Of a DNA stretch of 64,000 bases, positions 42,914-53,460 are shown piece by piece (the first letter of the stretch is position 1; the number at the start of each line of letters is the position of its first letter). Under the pieces are notes generated by a model. That model did no database searches. It saw nothing but the letters and a program-made list of their open reading frames with translations, and was not told the DNA's origin. The stretch spans positions 1,230,051,070-1,230,115,069 of the forward strand of contig CM062819.1 in assembly GCA_031772625.1 (NCBI GenBank), written 5' to 3'. A program made the position numbers and the translations under genes. Source of the stretch: Pinus tabuliformis. Lineage: Eukaryota; Streptophyta; Pinopsida; Pinales; Pinaceae.

Positions 42914-44110
42914 TTAACAAAACACAAATAAACTACAATTTGTTAGGAGATAAATATCCAGCAATTGTGGAAACATAGAAACATGAAAGATAATATATAC
43001 ATGTGAATATGGAGTAAACTCCAATCTGTAAGCCATACTTCTCATCCTCTGCAACACCTTATAGGGGACATGACACCTTAATGTTAATTTATTTTCCTTC
43101 TTTTGTTGCTTGAGGGACATTTGTTTATATGGTTGTAGCATCAAAAATACCCAATCCCCTACTTCAAATTCTCTTTCATTGCAATATTGATATATTTGTT
43201 GTTTCATCCTATTTTGTGCTATAACTAAGTTGTACTTCAATATTTTGAGAACCTCTTGTCGGTGCCCTATTTGATCATGCACTTATAGAACCTTTAGAGT
43301 CCCTTTCTAGGGTGATGTGATGGATGAAGGATGATATCCATAAAGTGACATAAATGAAGACATTTTTATGAAGTTTGTAAGGATGTGTTGTAACACCATT
43401 TTGCCAAAGGAAACCACTTGACCCATTGTGTTTATTTATCAGATGCAAAGAAATGAAGATAACATTCTAAAAATTTATTCACAACCTTAGTTTTCCCATT
43501 GGATTAAGGATGATACGATGAGTTGAGCCAATTGAACACCCAAACAAGAAAATATTTTGGACCAAAGGTTTCCAATGAAAAATGAATCCCCATCACTTAC
43601 AATATAGTCTCAAGGATTCCATGTAGTTTTTGAACTATTTTCATTAATCCCACAGGTATTTGCTTTAAAAAGATGTGAAAGATAGTATAAATAGAAATAC
43701 TTTGTTAGTTCTTCCACTACTACCATGATAACATTATTTCCTTCAAATTTGGTAAACATGAAATAAAATCCATTGAAACTTCTTCCTAGAAATTTAGTGT
43801 GGATAATGGTTATAGGAGACTTGGTGACTTGATTGTATCTCTCTTATTATGTTGTAAAACCAAAAAATTAAGCACAAACTTTTGAACATCACTTTTAAAA
43901 CCTTCCCAGAAAATCCTTCTTGATCTTGTAGTAAGTTTTCAAGAACCTTGAATCTCCTATATGAAAAGTGTACCTTTGTTTGAGTTGGAAACTCTTACAT
44001 AAATATAGGTGATCTCGATACTACAATAGATCATTTTTCCACAAAAATTTATCTAATGCACTTGGGTCCTCTTGTAGTTGTTGATTGGTCTTGTATACTT
44101 TTTTTAATCT
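42914..44110 (-). pseudogene. Ty3/gypsy chromovirus integrase remnant
   Basis: The open part (42914-43282) is the C-terminal domain of a chromovirus-type integrase: AQNRMKQQIYQYCNEREFEVGDWVFL, LQPYKQMSLKQQKKE and VLQRMRSMAYRLEF, ending in HVSMF. Further right on the minus strand, decayed integrase core sequence can still be read (FFASDKQTQWVKWFPLAKWC, around 43390-43450). No RT is seen: it is replaced at about 44160 by the F-box fragment. The element was probably inserted into, or recombined with, the minus-strand F-box gene copy. Confidence 0.82.
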
Positions 44111-44171
44111 TGCTTCCATTGTACTCTTTCGTCTTCCACTCAAGCAGATTGTTTAATGGAAATAACACATA

Positions 44172-44891
44172 TTAAACCATATATAAAAATATATAAGCCC
44201 TATTCAGGAAAGTTGTTTTGCAATAAGCCCTTGTAGTGGTCATAGGTGCGACTTCTTTCCATGCATTTATTCGAGGATCATAACACCAGACAAATTTGAG
44301 AGCAGATGCTTTAGCAAACCCTCCCAAAACATAGAGGCATCCATTAATGGCCCCTACAACACAACCACAAAAAGTTGTTCTATCTAGAGAATATTTCCGT
44401 CCAAATGAACCCCTCACAAAACCTGTTACCCTGTAACTCGATGCTCCCATTGCATTCCATAAACTCCATCTCGTAGCTTCATTGAATTCCTCCTCATATG
44501 TAAAAGTCGGCATAGGTGGCAAACTGTGCCATTTACCTGATAACAGATCCAAAGCATTCTAGATGAGCTTTTCCTCTTCATCTTTCATCAAAATGTATAG
44601 CCATTCTTCAGAGAAACCGATCTCTTTTCTTAATTTGAATATCTCTGAATCCCTTAATACGTGATTCCACGTTTTACAGACCAACTTCAAGTTGGAATAG
44701 CATCCACGAGGTACCCTGGAAAGAATCCTAATGGAGAGCTCATCAGTAAGAGTAGAAATTACCCTTGGTCTTTCATTCCCATTGACAACTAATAGTCTCT
44801 TCCTTTTACTACACTCAACTTGGGTTCTTGTTTTCTCATCTGAACCCTCTTTCCTGGAGTGGCTCCAAAAGTTCCCCATAAAAGCTTGCAA
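44172..44891 (-). pseudogene. F-box/kelch (At1g22040-like) N-terminal fragment
   Basis: Minus-strand half of an F-box/kelch protein. From Met 44891: a basic leader, then the F-box (ISTLTDELSIRILSRVPRG ... LVCKTWNHVL, residues 45-85), EEWLYILMKDEEEKLI, a TAG at 44559-44561 where relatives have Trp, then SGKWHSLPPMPTF and a kelch repeat GCVVGAINGCLYVLGGF. The frame ends after RAYCKTTFLNRAY at 44172. The missing half corresponds to what is found on the plus strand at 37490 and 39123, but with about 11 codons of overlap, so the pieces come from paralogous copies. The break lies next to the chromovirus remnant. Confidence 0.9.
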
Positions 44892-46680
44892 GTCAAGGAC
44901 CTTTGATGCTTTGAATCATATAAGGTCTCAACCAATGAATTAAAATTTGTGCTAGTTCCCTTACACTGCCCACTCAATCCGCTGGTTGAAATTCAATTTT
45001 TATTTCCTTCAAGTCGGCCAGAACCACTGCATTTTCAATGATGGATCGTGGGATGGTAAATTGAAAATTAAAGAAAATTCTGAAAATTAAATAAAATTCT
45101 GCAACCTTGTAGCAAATTCATTCGACTATAGAATAATCTGCCTTAGTGCTAGTTCAACATTACATCTGTCCTTGAAGATTTTATCACATTTAGATAATTT
45201 TGATATTCGAGATCAATTAAATGCTTGCTACAATAAAGTACATTGAAACACTTCTTTAACGACCAACAATATCATCATTTTATGAGATTAATTTGACAAT
45301 CCATCCAAAATTTAAGAGCCAGGGAATTTCAAATCCAAAGCGAAGGCTCCATCAAATGAATTTGAAAACCACCCTGTCTAACACAAATGATCCACCAAAT
45401 GAAATTGGGAACAACACTATATAGAAGGTTGTCAGGGAAAAATCTTTGTCATCATCAGCTGAATAAGTAGGTAACAGATTTTAGCCGCAAGGAGCTTTAC
45501 CAAAAAGAAATTAATTATAAGGATAAACTGTACTTGATGGTTTGAAATATTGACAAAGAATTTCAATGCAATGATACCAGAAAATAAAGCTCAACTCAAT
45601 TCAAATCACAAAAGCCTCCATCTTGAAAAAAAATTAATCCATTAAGTTGAAAGATACAAATCTAACACAAGAAAGCCAAAAACCAAAAATATCGGAAACT
45701 ATATGGTTTAAGATAACCGGGAAAAATGAAAGCAATTTTAAGCAAAGTTCACAAATACAAACAGTCAAGTGGGTTACTATGATAAACTGAATTTTCATTA
45801 TATTGGCTTTGGTTCTATTCACCCGAAGAACATTGTGCAGGTAAATTGTACTCTGTTGTGACATTTCATTGTTAACTGTGTCTAGACGGTTTATCATAGG
45901 TACGAGGCAGAGGAGGCCAAGTTCCTGTCCCATAAGGGTCTTGCACAAAAGGGAATTTAACCAACCAAACAAAAAAAAGACGTCGCAAATGGAAGACTAT
46001 AACATGAAATAGAAATTCAAGCGAATCTTACCATCGTAAAAATCAACAGATCCTTAGGTCTTCAGCTCAAAATCCTCAAAATCATAATTTCCACTACGAA
46101 GCCTTCGACAATTTTAAATAATTTTCAACCATAAACCTGCATAAATCAAAATGGCAGCTTTCAGAAGTGAACAAACTTCAGCTAATTTACCCACAGAAAT
46201 AATGAAAAAATAAAACCCTTCAATTCCACAACCCTAAGTCACAGTTTAACGTAAGATAACGAATGCCTAAGCCTTTAGCCAAAACATATTAGAGACGTAA
46301 TTCAAACATAAACGAAGCACACCCAAAAAACCTAATCTTTTAAAGCCAGCGAGAAACTTGAAATTTCAATTGCTTATTAAGTAAGCAATTTCTCCCCTGC
46401 CCATACCTCCAGAATTCTTCAATTTCAGCCCGAATTTTCCCAAAAACAATAGAAACCCCAATGCTTAAACAAGAAACCAGTCCAAAACACAATTCCAGCA
46501 GTGGAAATTTAAAGCCCCCATTAATTTTAGCGGTTGATCTTTAAACTTTGTAGGTAAACTCACGGAAATTCAACTCACCTGATGGAATTTGGGTCTGAAA
46601 CTATTGAAATTCAACAGCCATATTCTCCACCTTCACCTCGATCTCTGACATGTTTCCCTGGATCAAACCCTCTCTGAAGT
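44892..46680 (-). other. 5' UTR/intron region of the minus-strand F-box copy
   Basis: 45775-46190 is the inverted counterpart of 36040-36430, and a further short match around 46625-46660 corresponds to 35935-35960. Splice-like words (CAGGTGAGT on the minus strand near 46580; CTTACCATCG on plus at 46026) suggest introns in the 5' UTR. 44892-45600 holds nothing I can name. The frame 45634-45972 is shared in part with 36232-36615 but has no recognised domain. Confidence 0.5.
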
Positions 46681-46779
46681 TAATATTTTCCTATTATGTA
46701 TGGGACAGATCCTCCCCATTTTGTCGAAACAATGATGGCACAGATTTTAGATTGGGTTTCCAACAAACAACTTCAATCA

Positions 46780-47075
46780 AAATTCCTACAGGTGAGGTGC
46801 GCCGAGTCGAGGAGGAACATGAGTGAGCTGCAGAGGCCGCCTTGAGTTGGTTGGGCAAGCAACCCGCGGTTTCCAAATTCGAATTGGAAATTGCATTAAC
46901 TCTGGGCGGCGGCGATTCTGTCAGGAAATTAATGTGGAGTAGTGGACGGAGGGTGGCAGAGCTAGGGGAGCGTGGCGGAGGGATTGCTGACGGCCGGAGC
47001 CGGACGTTTTTCTGGGCGGCGATGGAAACCCGGCAATTCCTCCACCTAGGTAGACTACTCCGTTGGTAATTATAT
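46780..47075. other. GC-rich segment of unknown origin
   Basis: This short stretch is far richer in G+C and CpG than its surroundings (GGCGGCGGCGATTC, GACGGCCGGAGCCGGACG). It has open frames on both strands (plus 46842-47069; minus 46694-47080). Neither shows a family I recognise. It may be a captured first exon or promoter of another gene. It sits directly before the MFP2 exon remnants. Confidence 0.35.
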
Positions 47076-47090
47076 GGCACTTTTTCGTAG

Positions 47091-47475
47091 GTGAGAAAAC
47101 ATGTAAAGGTTTCTATTTATATGATGATAGATGGAAGGCCCCTCCAGACCCTGAAATCAAGAAATATATCGAGAAGTTGAGGAGCATGGATGGTTTGATT
47201 GTTGATGGCAAAGTAATTTTTACTTATGTTGCAGTACATTATTATTTGGAAATATTTTCTTCATTTCTGTTTTATTTCATACCACTTTTTTAGGACTGAA
47301 CTAATTGTTATAGTATGTTTTCTCACTTTTGGCAGCCAATTTCCTTGATGGATAAGGATATAGTTGAGATGGTATTCTTTCCAGATGTGAATGAAGCTTG
47401 TCGAGTTTTAGGTGAGGAAATCATGGTTCAAGATTCAGACCTTGATATTTTCGTTGTAATCGGCATACCTTACAG
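47091..47475 (+). pseudogene. Peroxisomal MFP2 exon remnants, copy 1
   Basis: Two exons of the beta-oxidation multifunctional protein (3-hydroxyacyl-CoA dehydrogenase part; plant MFP2/AIM1). Exon 1 (47091-47212) reads GEKTCKGFYLYDDRWKAPPD and EIKKYIEKLRSM. Exon 2 (47336-47475), after TTGGCAG and before GTAAGT, reads DKDIVEMVFFPDVNEACRVL, DLDIFVVIGIPYR. Both sit between good splice-like sites, as in a genomic (not processed) copy. Upstream and downstream exons of the ~720-residue protein are absent, so it is a fragment. Confidence 0.82.
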
Positions 47476-47680
47476 GTAAGTTGAAAAGTTAATTTTTCCC
47501 CATATCTGTTGCGTCCTATATCCTATATTATAGTTCTTTCTTTCTCAAGCAAATGTATTTTTCATTCTAGAATTAAAATCAAATATATATTGTCGCTGCT
47601 AGCTTCATTCTGTGATTTTTGTTGTGTGCAATACTCTGTTTTATTCTTTAGTTGGTAATTATATGGCACCTTTTCCACAG

Positions 47681-47960
47681 GTGAGAAAACGTGTAAAGGT
47701 TTCTATTTGTATGATGATAGACGGAAGGCCCTCCAAACCCTGAAATCAAGAAATATATTGAGAAGTCGAGGAGCATCGCTGGTTTGATTGTCAATAGAAA
47801 ATTAATTTTTACTTCTGTTGCAGTATTATTTGGAAATATTTTCTTCATTTCTATTTTATTTCATACCACTTTTTTAGGACCGAACTAATTGTTATAGTAT
47901 GTTTTCTCATTCAGACCTTGATATTTCCTCTGTAATGGGCATGGGATTCCCACCCTACAG
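47681..47960 (+). pseudogene. Peroxisomal MFP2 exon remnants, copy 2
   Basis: Second copy of the block, offset 590 at the first exon. The first exon (47681-47802) matches copy 1, but a one-base loss after DDRRKA breaks the frame. Of the second exon only the end remains (47911-47960), DLDISSVMGMGFPPYR followed by GTAAGT, which here keeps the conserved MGMGFPPYR that copy 1 has lost. A deletion joins intron sequence to the middle of that exon at about 47910. Confidence 0.78.
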
Positions 47961-48412
47961 GTAAGTTGAAAAGTTCAATGTTTCCCCATACCTATTGTAG
48001 CCTATATTATAGTTCTTTAGGTTTTGAGTTAGAATTAAAAGCCAGAAATATTGTTAAATTTACCATATATCAATAATAATAATATTGAAGATTTACTTTT
48101 GAAACTGAGTTTATTCTCAAAATAGAGAAATGATTATATTCTATTAGTTGAAAATGAAAAAATGATATTAAACTCTATTTATAATTTATTGCATCGCCAA
48201 GTATTTTATAGGTCATTAGGAGAAGATGTCACATAACATTAAGTAATAACAAAAAAATATATAAATGCATATGCATATAACTATATGACAAAAAAAAGTA
48301 AAAAATAAATGTTGTTATAATTTTATTTTCCACACTATATCACACCGTATATTAACCTTCTCCTCTTTCTCTATGTTAAGTGAATAGCTATTAGCTCATA
48401 GCTCCCAAAAAG

Positions 48413-48620
48413 AAGACATATTATATACCTTGAAGAGATGTTGTATACGACATTACAATATTATGGGCTGCTAATTGAGCGAGACAAGTAGGAGGACATG
48501 TTGTATACCTTGAAAACATGTTGTATGCTACATTACAATATGATGGGCGACTAATTGAACACATTGTATACCTTGAAGACATGTTGTATGCCACATTACA
48601 ATATGATGGACTACTAATGT
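48413..48620. repeat. Three tandem ~65-80-bp repeats
   Basis: Units contain TTGTATACCTTGAAGACATG, TTGTATGC(T/C)ACATTACAATATGATGG and CTACTAATTGA. They start near 48413, 48494 and 48561. The units are close in sequence but have spacer differences. No gene is associated. Confidence 0.75.
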
Positions 48621-50960
48621 CCTGTGTAGAATTCGCTACGATGTAGAAGACGAGATTTGACTATATTTGCCACAGTTTCTTTTGAGAAATTTTCTTATAG
48701 ATCTCTAAAGATGGATCCTAAAATGTTTCATATGAAAATTCTTTCATTATCTGCATTGCCTTATTTTGAATATTTCATATGAAATTGCTTTCACGATTTG
48801 CCTTCCCCATTTTGAAACAGATCTGGTTCTTTCGACCCTCCAATTTGGTCCAACTTGTTCTCTCCATATCAAATTCAAAAGAACATATATGCCTTTTTTT
48901 TTTAATTGAAAAAAACATTTAATATAGAGGGATGTGCAAAATAATAAGTTTAAATGGATAAATAATAACCTCTCAAATTTTTTAAATTTGTCCATTTTAG
49001 GTTTCTTTTATATATTAAACATAACCCACGATTATACCAAGAATATAAAGAAATATTTCGAAAGGTGGCTTTCATTCATGAGAAAGGAAACTTCTATGAA
49101 TTCATTCACTTAGACTTCCTGCATTGACAATGCACGATACATATCAGATCCAGTTATCCAAACAAATCATTTCAGCATGGGATAAGTTGCTTCTAAATGC
49201 GGGTTTTTTACCTGCAAACTACCCTTTTCACCTCCGTTTCAGTTGTTTATTTCTTTAATGGAAATGAAAGGAATTTTTCGGGCATTTGACACTAAAACAC
49301 TTCCACCTTTACGTGAAGGTCAAAGAGCAAATTTCTTTCGTGTACCGTCAAGTTCAACCGAACACGCAAACAAAATTTCCTTCCCTTTACTTTCAGAACT
49401 TACATCGATGGTAGGATTAAGCAATAAAAGAGATAATTGACTTGAAGTTTGTTCTTACTTTGTCCCATGGTTGGAATTTGACGGGTAGATTGTGCGTCGT
49501 GTGACAATTTAGCCGTCAAATACGACTGACACTCTAGCCTACCCCTCATCAAACAACTTTGAAAGATGTAAAACGTTTAGCCGTCCTTCGATCAACCATG
49601 CCTATGATAATTATGGACCCCGTATAGCACAAATAATTTCCAAGGGGTGGACATGGACCTTTAACACACTCAAAACAAATGTTGCAAATGACTTATTGAC
49701 CTAAGCAAGCCCCCAAGTAACAAGGGTTCTATTGGAACTTGAAAGAGCATCTTCGAACATTAAGAGGCAACCTATTTTGGAAAGGTTATAAAATTTGTCA
49801 ATTTCATATAATGTAAGTGATTTGTATTTATCTTCTAGCTTGAATGACAATTTGTTTACTAATTTCTATCTTCAATGATTTTTTTTATATATCATGATTT
49901 TTCTCAAATTTATGCCTTACGGCGTTTCCTTTGCAACATTTGGTGCAATTGCTAGTTAATAATAAATGATATATAAACCATCAATGATATTGCAAATTTC
50001 TAAAATAACTTTCACAATATACCGCTCATTCTTAGAAATTCGCTGCTTTATCATTATAAAAATTAAAAACACATAATAACAAATTACACGTGTTAAATTG
50101 AATATAGATATAGATGAGGTAAATCAAATATATATATATATATATATAGATTATATAAGTTTTTTTATTAATAATAAAAAGAACTTTGTAATTAAAAACA
50201 ATTGATTTAACAGTGAATTGAAGATTTTTACCAATTACAAATATAATTTCGTGATTAAAAATTGTTTAACCTAATGTAAAATTGGCCACCATCTATCCCT
50301 TTTGCGACTGATGCTTGTTACCTTATAAACCAGCGGTGAGATTTATTTTCAGAAAGAAACAGTCACATTTTCTATTGTTTTCTAAATGAAAAAGGATTAT
50401 TTATATATGTAATATATGGTGATAAAATATATTTAAGATATTAAATTGATTTATAAATAATTATTATAAAGAAGTGAGATGTTTCTTATTAATAATATAT
50501 TAATTATGTAATTAAATATAATTGATTTAATGTAAATTGAAGACTTTTATCAATAATATAATAATTTTGTGATTAAAAAATGTTTAGTTTAATAGAAAAT
50601 TCAAAAGGAAAAAACTCTAAAATATTATTACATCAAAACATTATTATACTAAAGTTTCTTAAAATTTTCGAAAGAAAAATCACATTTACATATTTAAGGG
50701 ATGATTCAAAGGTTTATATTTTATTGGATTTCTATATTTAAAAACATTGTTGATTACTCTATATACTAGCACAACCACATTAATAAATGTGATTGATATA
50801 CGTCATAGGCATCAACTTAATATATACTAGCACAACCACATCAGTAAATGTGGTTGGAAAACACCATAGATATTAATGGTATAGATCTAATATTAATGAA
50901 TTATTAATATGCATATCGATAAATATATAGTAATAAAAATAATAATAATATTACAAAAAT
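48621..50960. other. AT-rich intergenic DNA
   Basis: No gene recognised. Contents: an (AT)n microsatellite at about 50130-50149, a two-copy ~66-bp tandem (50770-50880, TATACTAGCACAACCACAT), and a GCCTTACGGCGTTTCC word at 49913 that is nearly the complement of the GCCGTAAGGCGTTCC at 34524/35731. Confidence 0.6.
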
Positions 50961-50964
50961 AACT

Positions 50965-51595
50965 ATTACAGGGCTTTGTTCAGCTCTCTGCATTTTTACA
51001 GTTCGAGTCTTTTGCCCTAATTGGATCGGCAGTCCTAGTGAATTATATATGCGGCCCTTGGTGAACTGGATCTGCGGCTTCATTCGGCTCTCTGCATTTT
51101 TACAGCGTGAGTCTTTTGCCCTAATTGGATCAACAGTCTTGGTGAATTAGGCCCTTGGTGAACTGGATCTGGGGCTTCGCTCATCTCTCTGCATTTTTAT
51201 AGTGTGTGTCTTTTAGTGGTGCAGTGCATGACAAAGGCATTGTCAACCTGTGTTGTCAGCACTATCGTCAACCTGTGTTATTATATAGTAATCGACGGAT
51301 TATTATGTGTTGGACCTCCGTTGATTTATAATTGCGGGACAAAACAATTTATTATTTACTAAAATCCACCATCGTTGAACAAAACACACAAATTTTAGGC
51401 ATGGTGGGTTTGTCTTCCAGGGCAGCGAAGGGCTCGAATTATCTTTGTGTACCAGTGGATGACATACTAGGGCTGAGAATCAGTCTTTCAGTGGCAGCGA
51501 AGGTCAAGACATCTCTTTGTGGCAGCGCATGGCATACCAGGGCTGAGGATCAATCTCTTAGTGGCAGCAAAGGTAGTTGTTGTAGAACACCATCA
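50965..51595 (+). repeat. Tandem repeats at the 5' end of the second LINE
   Basis: Two sets. The first has three ~100-bp units, each with CTCTCTGCATTTTTACAG (near 50984, 51088, 51186), TCTTTTGCCCTAATTGGATC and CTTGGTGAACTGGATCTG. The second has two ~75-bp units (51420-51590) with GGCAGCGAAGG, CTCTTTGTG and AGGGCTGAG(G/A)ATCA. They precede ORF1 of the LINE at 51935 and are probably its 5' UTR. The frame 51332-51601 crosses them and is not a gene I can support. Confidence 0.6.
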
Positions 51596-51934
51596 ATTTA
51601 ATATTGCAGATTTGGAGTTGGGCAATCTGTTACTTACAGTAGCTATTAGAGCATGCACTCTCAGAGGGAGATAAACTACAAGGTCAACTACAAGTGAATC
51701 AAGAAGAATTAGTTCAACTACAAACAATTCTGACAAGTGCATACGTTCCCACTATTCTCTTCTTGTTAAGTTTTGATTATTTCCACTATGAGTACTTGTC
51801 CTCATCTTTTTAAACCCCCCTCTGAAAAAGGGAGACCAAGTAAAATTACCCTAGAAAGTCTTTATGAGTACATTGAATCTTTAGAAAGATGAAGAGAAGA
51901 AAGAGAAAACCATTTTAAACTAGAATTAACTACA

Positions 51935-52591
51935 ATGATTGACAATAACCACAAATCGTTAGAAAATAAAATACTCTCACTAGAGACTAAACTCCAAGGA
52001 ATGAAAGGTAGAATTCAAGAAATCGAACATAGCAAACAAGCAATGGTTAAAGAAAATGACACTTTGAAAAACGAGATTAAACACCTACAAGAACAACTAC
52101 ATAATAACTCAACCCTAAATAACACAGAGAATAAATTAGATATTAAACCCATAAAAGAAGAAATTAATAAACTAATTGTACTCGACCATGAGCGCCACAA
52201 AAGAGCCTTACACCTTATAATTGTTGGTATAGAAGAACAAAACAATGAAGACACATTAGAATTAGTTAAAGAACAATTAAAGACAAAATCTCAAATTCAA
52301 ACAACTTATCTCACTGAAGCAATAAGGGTAGGAAAGATACTTGAGCATAAACATAGACTAATTTGTGTCAAGGTTAGTTGTAATGACTATAAATTAGATA
52401 TACTTAGGAAATACCCAAGCCTAAAAGGAACGAAGATCTGTATAAATGGAGCCCTCATTCCAAAAGATCAAGTTGAACTTAGGAAAGAAGTTCAAAAGGT
52501 CAAGGAGGCAAGAAAAGAGGGGGAATGGGCTATCATTAGGAATAGAAAAGCTATTATTAAAGACAGAATCCCAAACACGAATGATAAATAG
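51935..52591 (+). CDS. Second LINE, ORF1 (coiled-coil RNA-binding protein)
   Basis: Intact frame of 218 codons. Residues 1-75 form a Leu/Glu/Lys coiled coil (LENKILSLETKLQGMKGRIQ). Then comes an RRM-like part (LIIVGIEEQNNEDTLELVKE, then ICVKVSCNDYKLDILRK) and a basic C-terminus (KEGEWAIIRNRKAIIKDRIP). This layout is that of L1 ORF1p (transposase_22-like) proteins, which trimerise and bind the element RNA. A frame open upstream to about 51890 has a TGA at 51890-51892, so the ATG at 51935 is a reasonable start. It is the best preserved part of this LINE. Confidence 0.72.
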   Translation: MIDNNHKSLENKILSLETKLQGMKGRIQEIEHSKQAMVKENDTLKNEIKHLQEQLHNNSTLNNTENKLDIKPIKEEINKLIVLDHERHKRALHLIIVGIEEQNNEDTLELVKEQLKTKSQIQTTYLTEAIRVGKILEHKHRLICVKVSCNDYKLDILRKYPSLKGTKICINGALIPKDQVELRKEVQKVKEARKEGEWAIIRNRKAIIKDRIPNTNDK

Positions 52592-52599
52592 GGAATAGC

Positions 52600-53460
52600 A
52601 TCACTTTGGATCCTCTTATGGAACTATCATGCTTTTCCATGGTGTAAGGTTCGTATGTTAAGTTGGATCCCGAGTGATATTGATCTTATTCTTTTAGTTG
52701 AAACTTGGGAACATGAAAAATCTAGGGTCCCTTCCCTTGACAAGTTCACTCTTTGATCTCCCTGGAATAATAAATCCTCGAGGAGAGGTTTTGGTGGTAT
52801 AGCCTGTTACATTAGGAACAATGTTTCCTCTAACATCCGACTTCATAAAATTGACCCCTTCAATCAATACATTTGGATAGAGATCTCTGATTCTAAAACC
52901 AATAAGATCTTCCTTGCAATCTATTATTTCGACCCTATCGACTTTACATCTTATAAGTAAAACAACCTAGAAGGATTGTCCTTTCCATACCTTAGAAAAA
53001 TAAATTTACAACCTAAGGAATGATGGCAATATCCTTTTGCTTGGGGACTTTAATGCTCGAACTACTATTAACCAAGCTACTATGTTAAGTAATAACTCTA
53101 ACCTTGACCCCTTGTGGCTTGATGAGGATGGTCACTTAGCTAATAGATTCAAGAGAAAATATGAAGACATAATCGAGAACTTATTCGGCACTGAGATCCT
53201 AAAACTTTGTAATGGTATTAATAAATGACCCTAATCATTTGTAATGGTATTAATAAATGGCCCCTCTCTAGTCAGAGGACCCATTTCCATGGGTTGGGTA
53301 GCAACGTCATGGATTATGCGATCTCTGGCATCCATGTCCTCAACCATATTACAAAATTTGAGCTTCTTAACGGGTACGAGCATGACTCTGACCATAGACC
53401 TTTGTCTTTATCCCTCAATCTTGGTATGCATACCACCCACATGTAGGAGAATAGTGAAAG
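52600..53460 (+). pseudogene. Second LINE, ORF2: endonuclease (decayed)
   Basis: AP-type endonuclease in several frames: ILLVETWEH with the catalytic Glu (about 52690), RRGFGGIACYIRNNV, IWIEISDSK, LLGDFNARTTIN (about 53035) and HDSDHRPLSLSL (about 53385). Stops occur near 52754, 52960 and 53023, and a duplicated 28-base stretch (53209-53257, AATGGTATTAATAAATG twice) adds a further break. Confidence 0.8.

Noticed and set aside
46694-47080. 128-codon minus-strand ORF in the GC-rich segment
   Set aside because: Both strands are open there because of base composition, and no domain or homologue is recognised.
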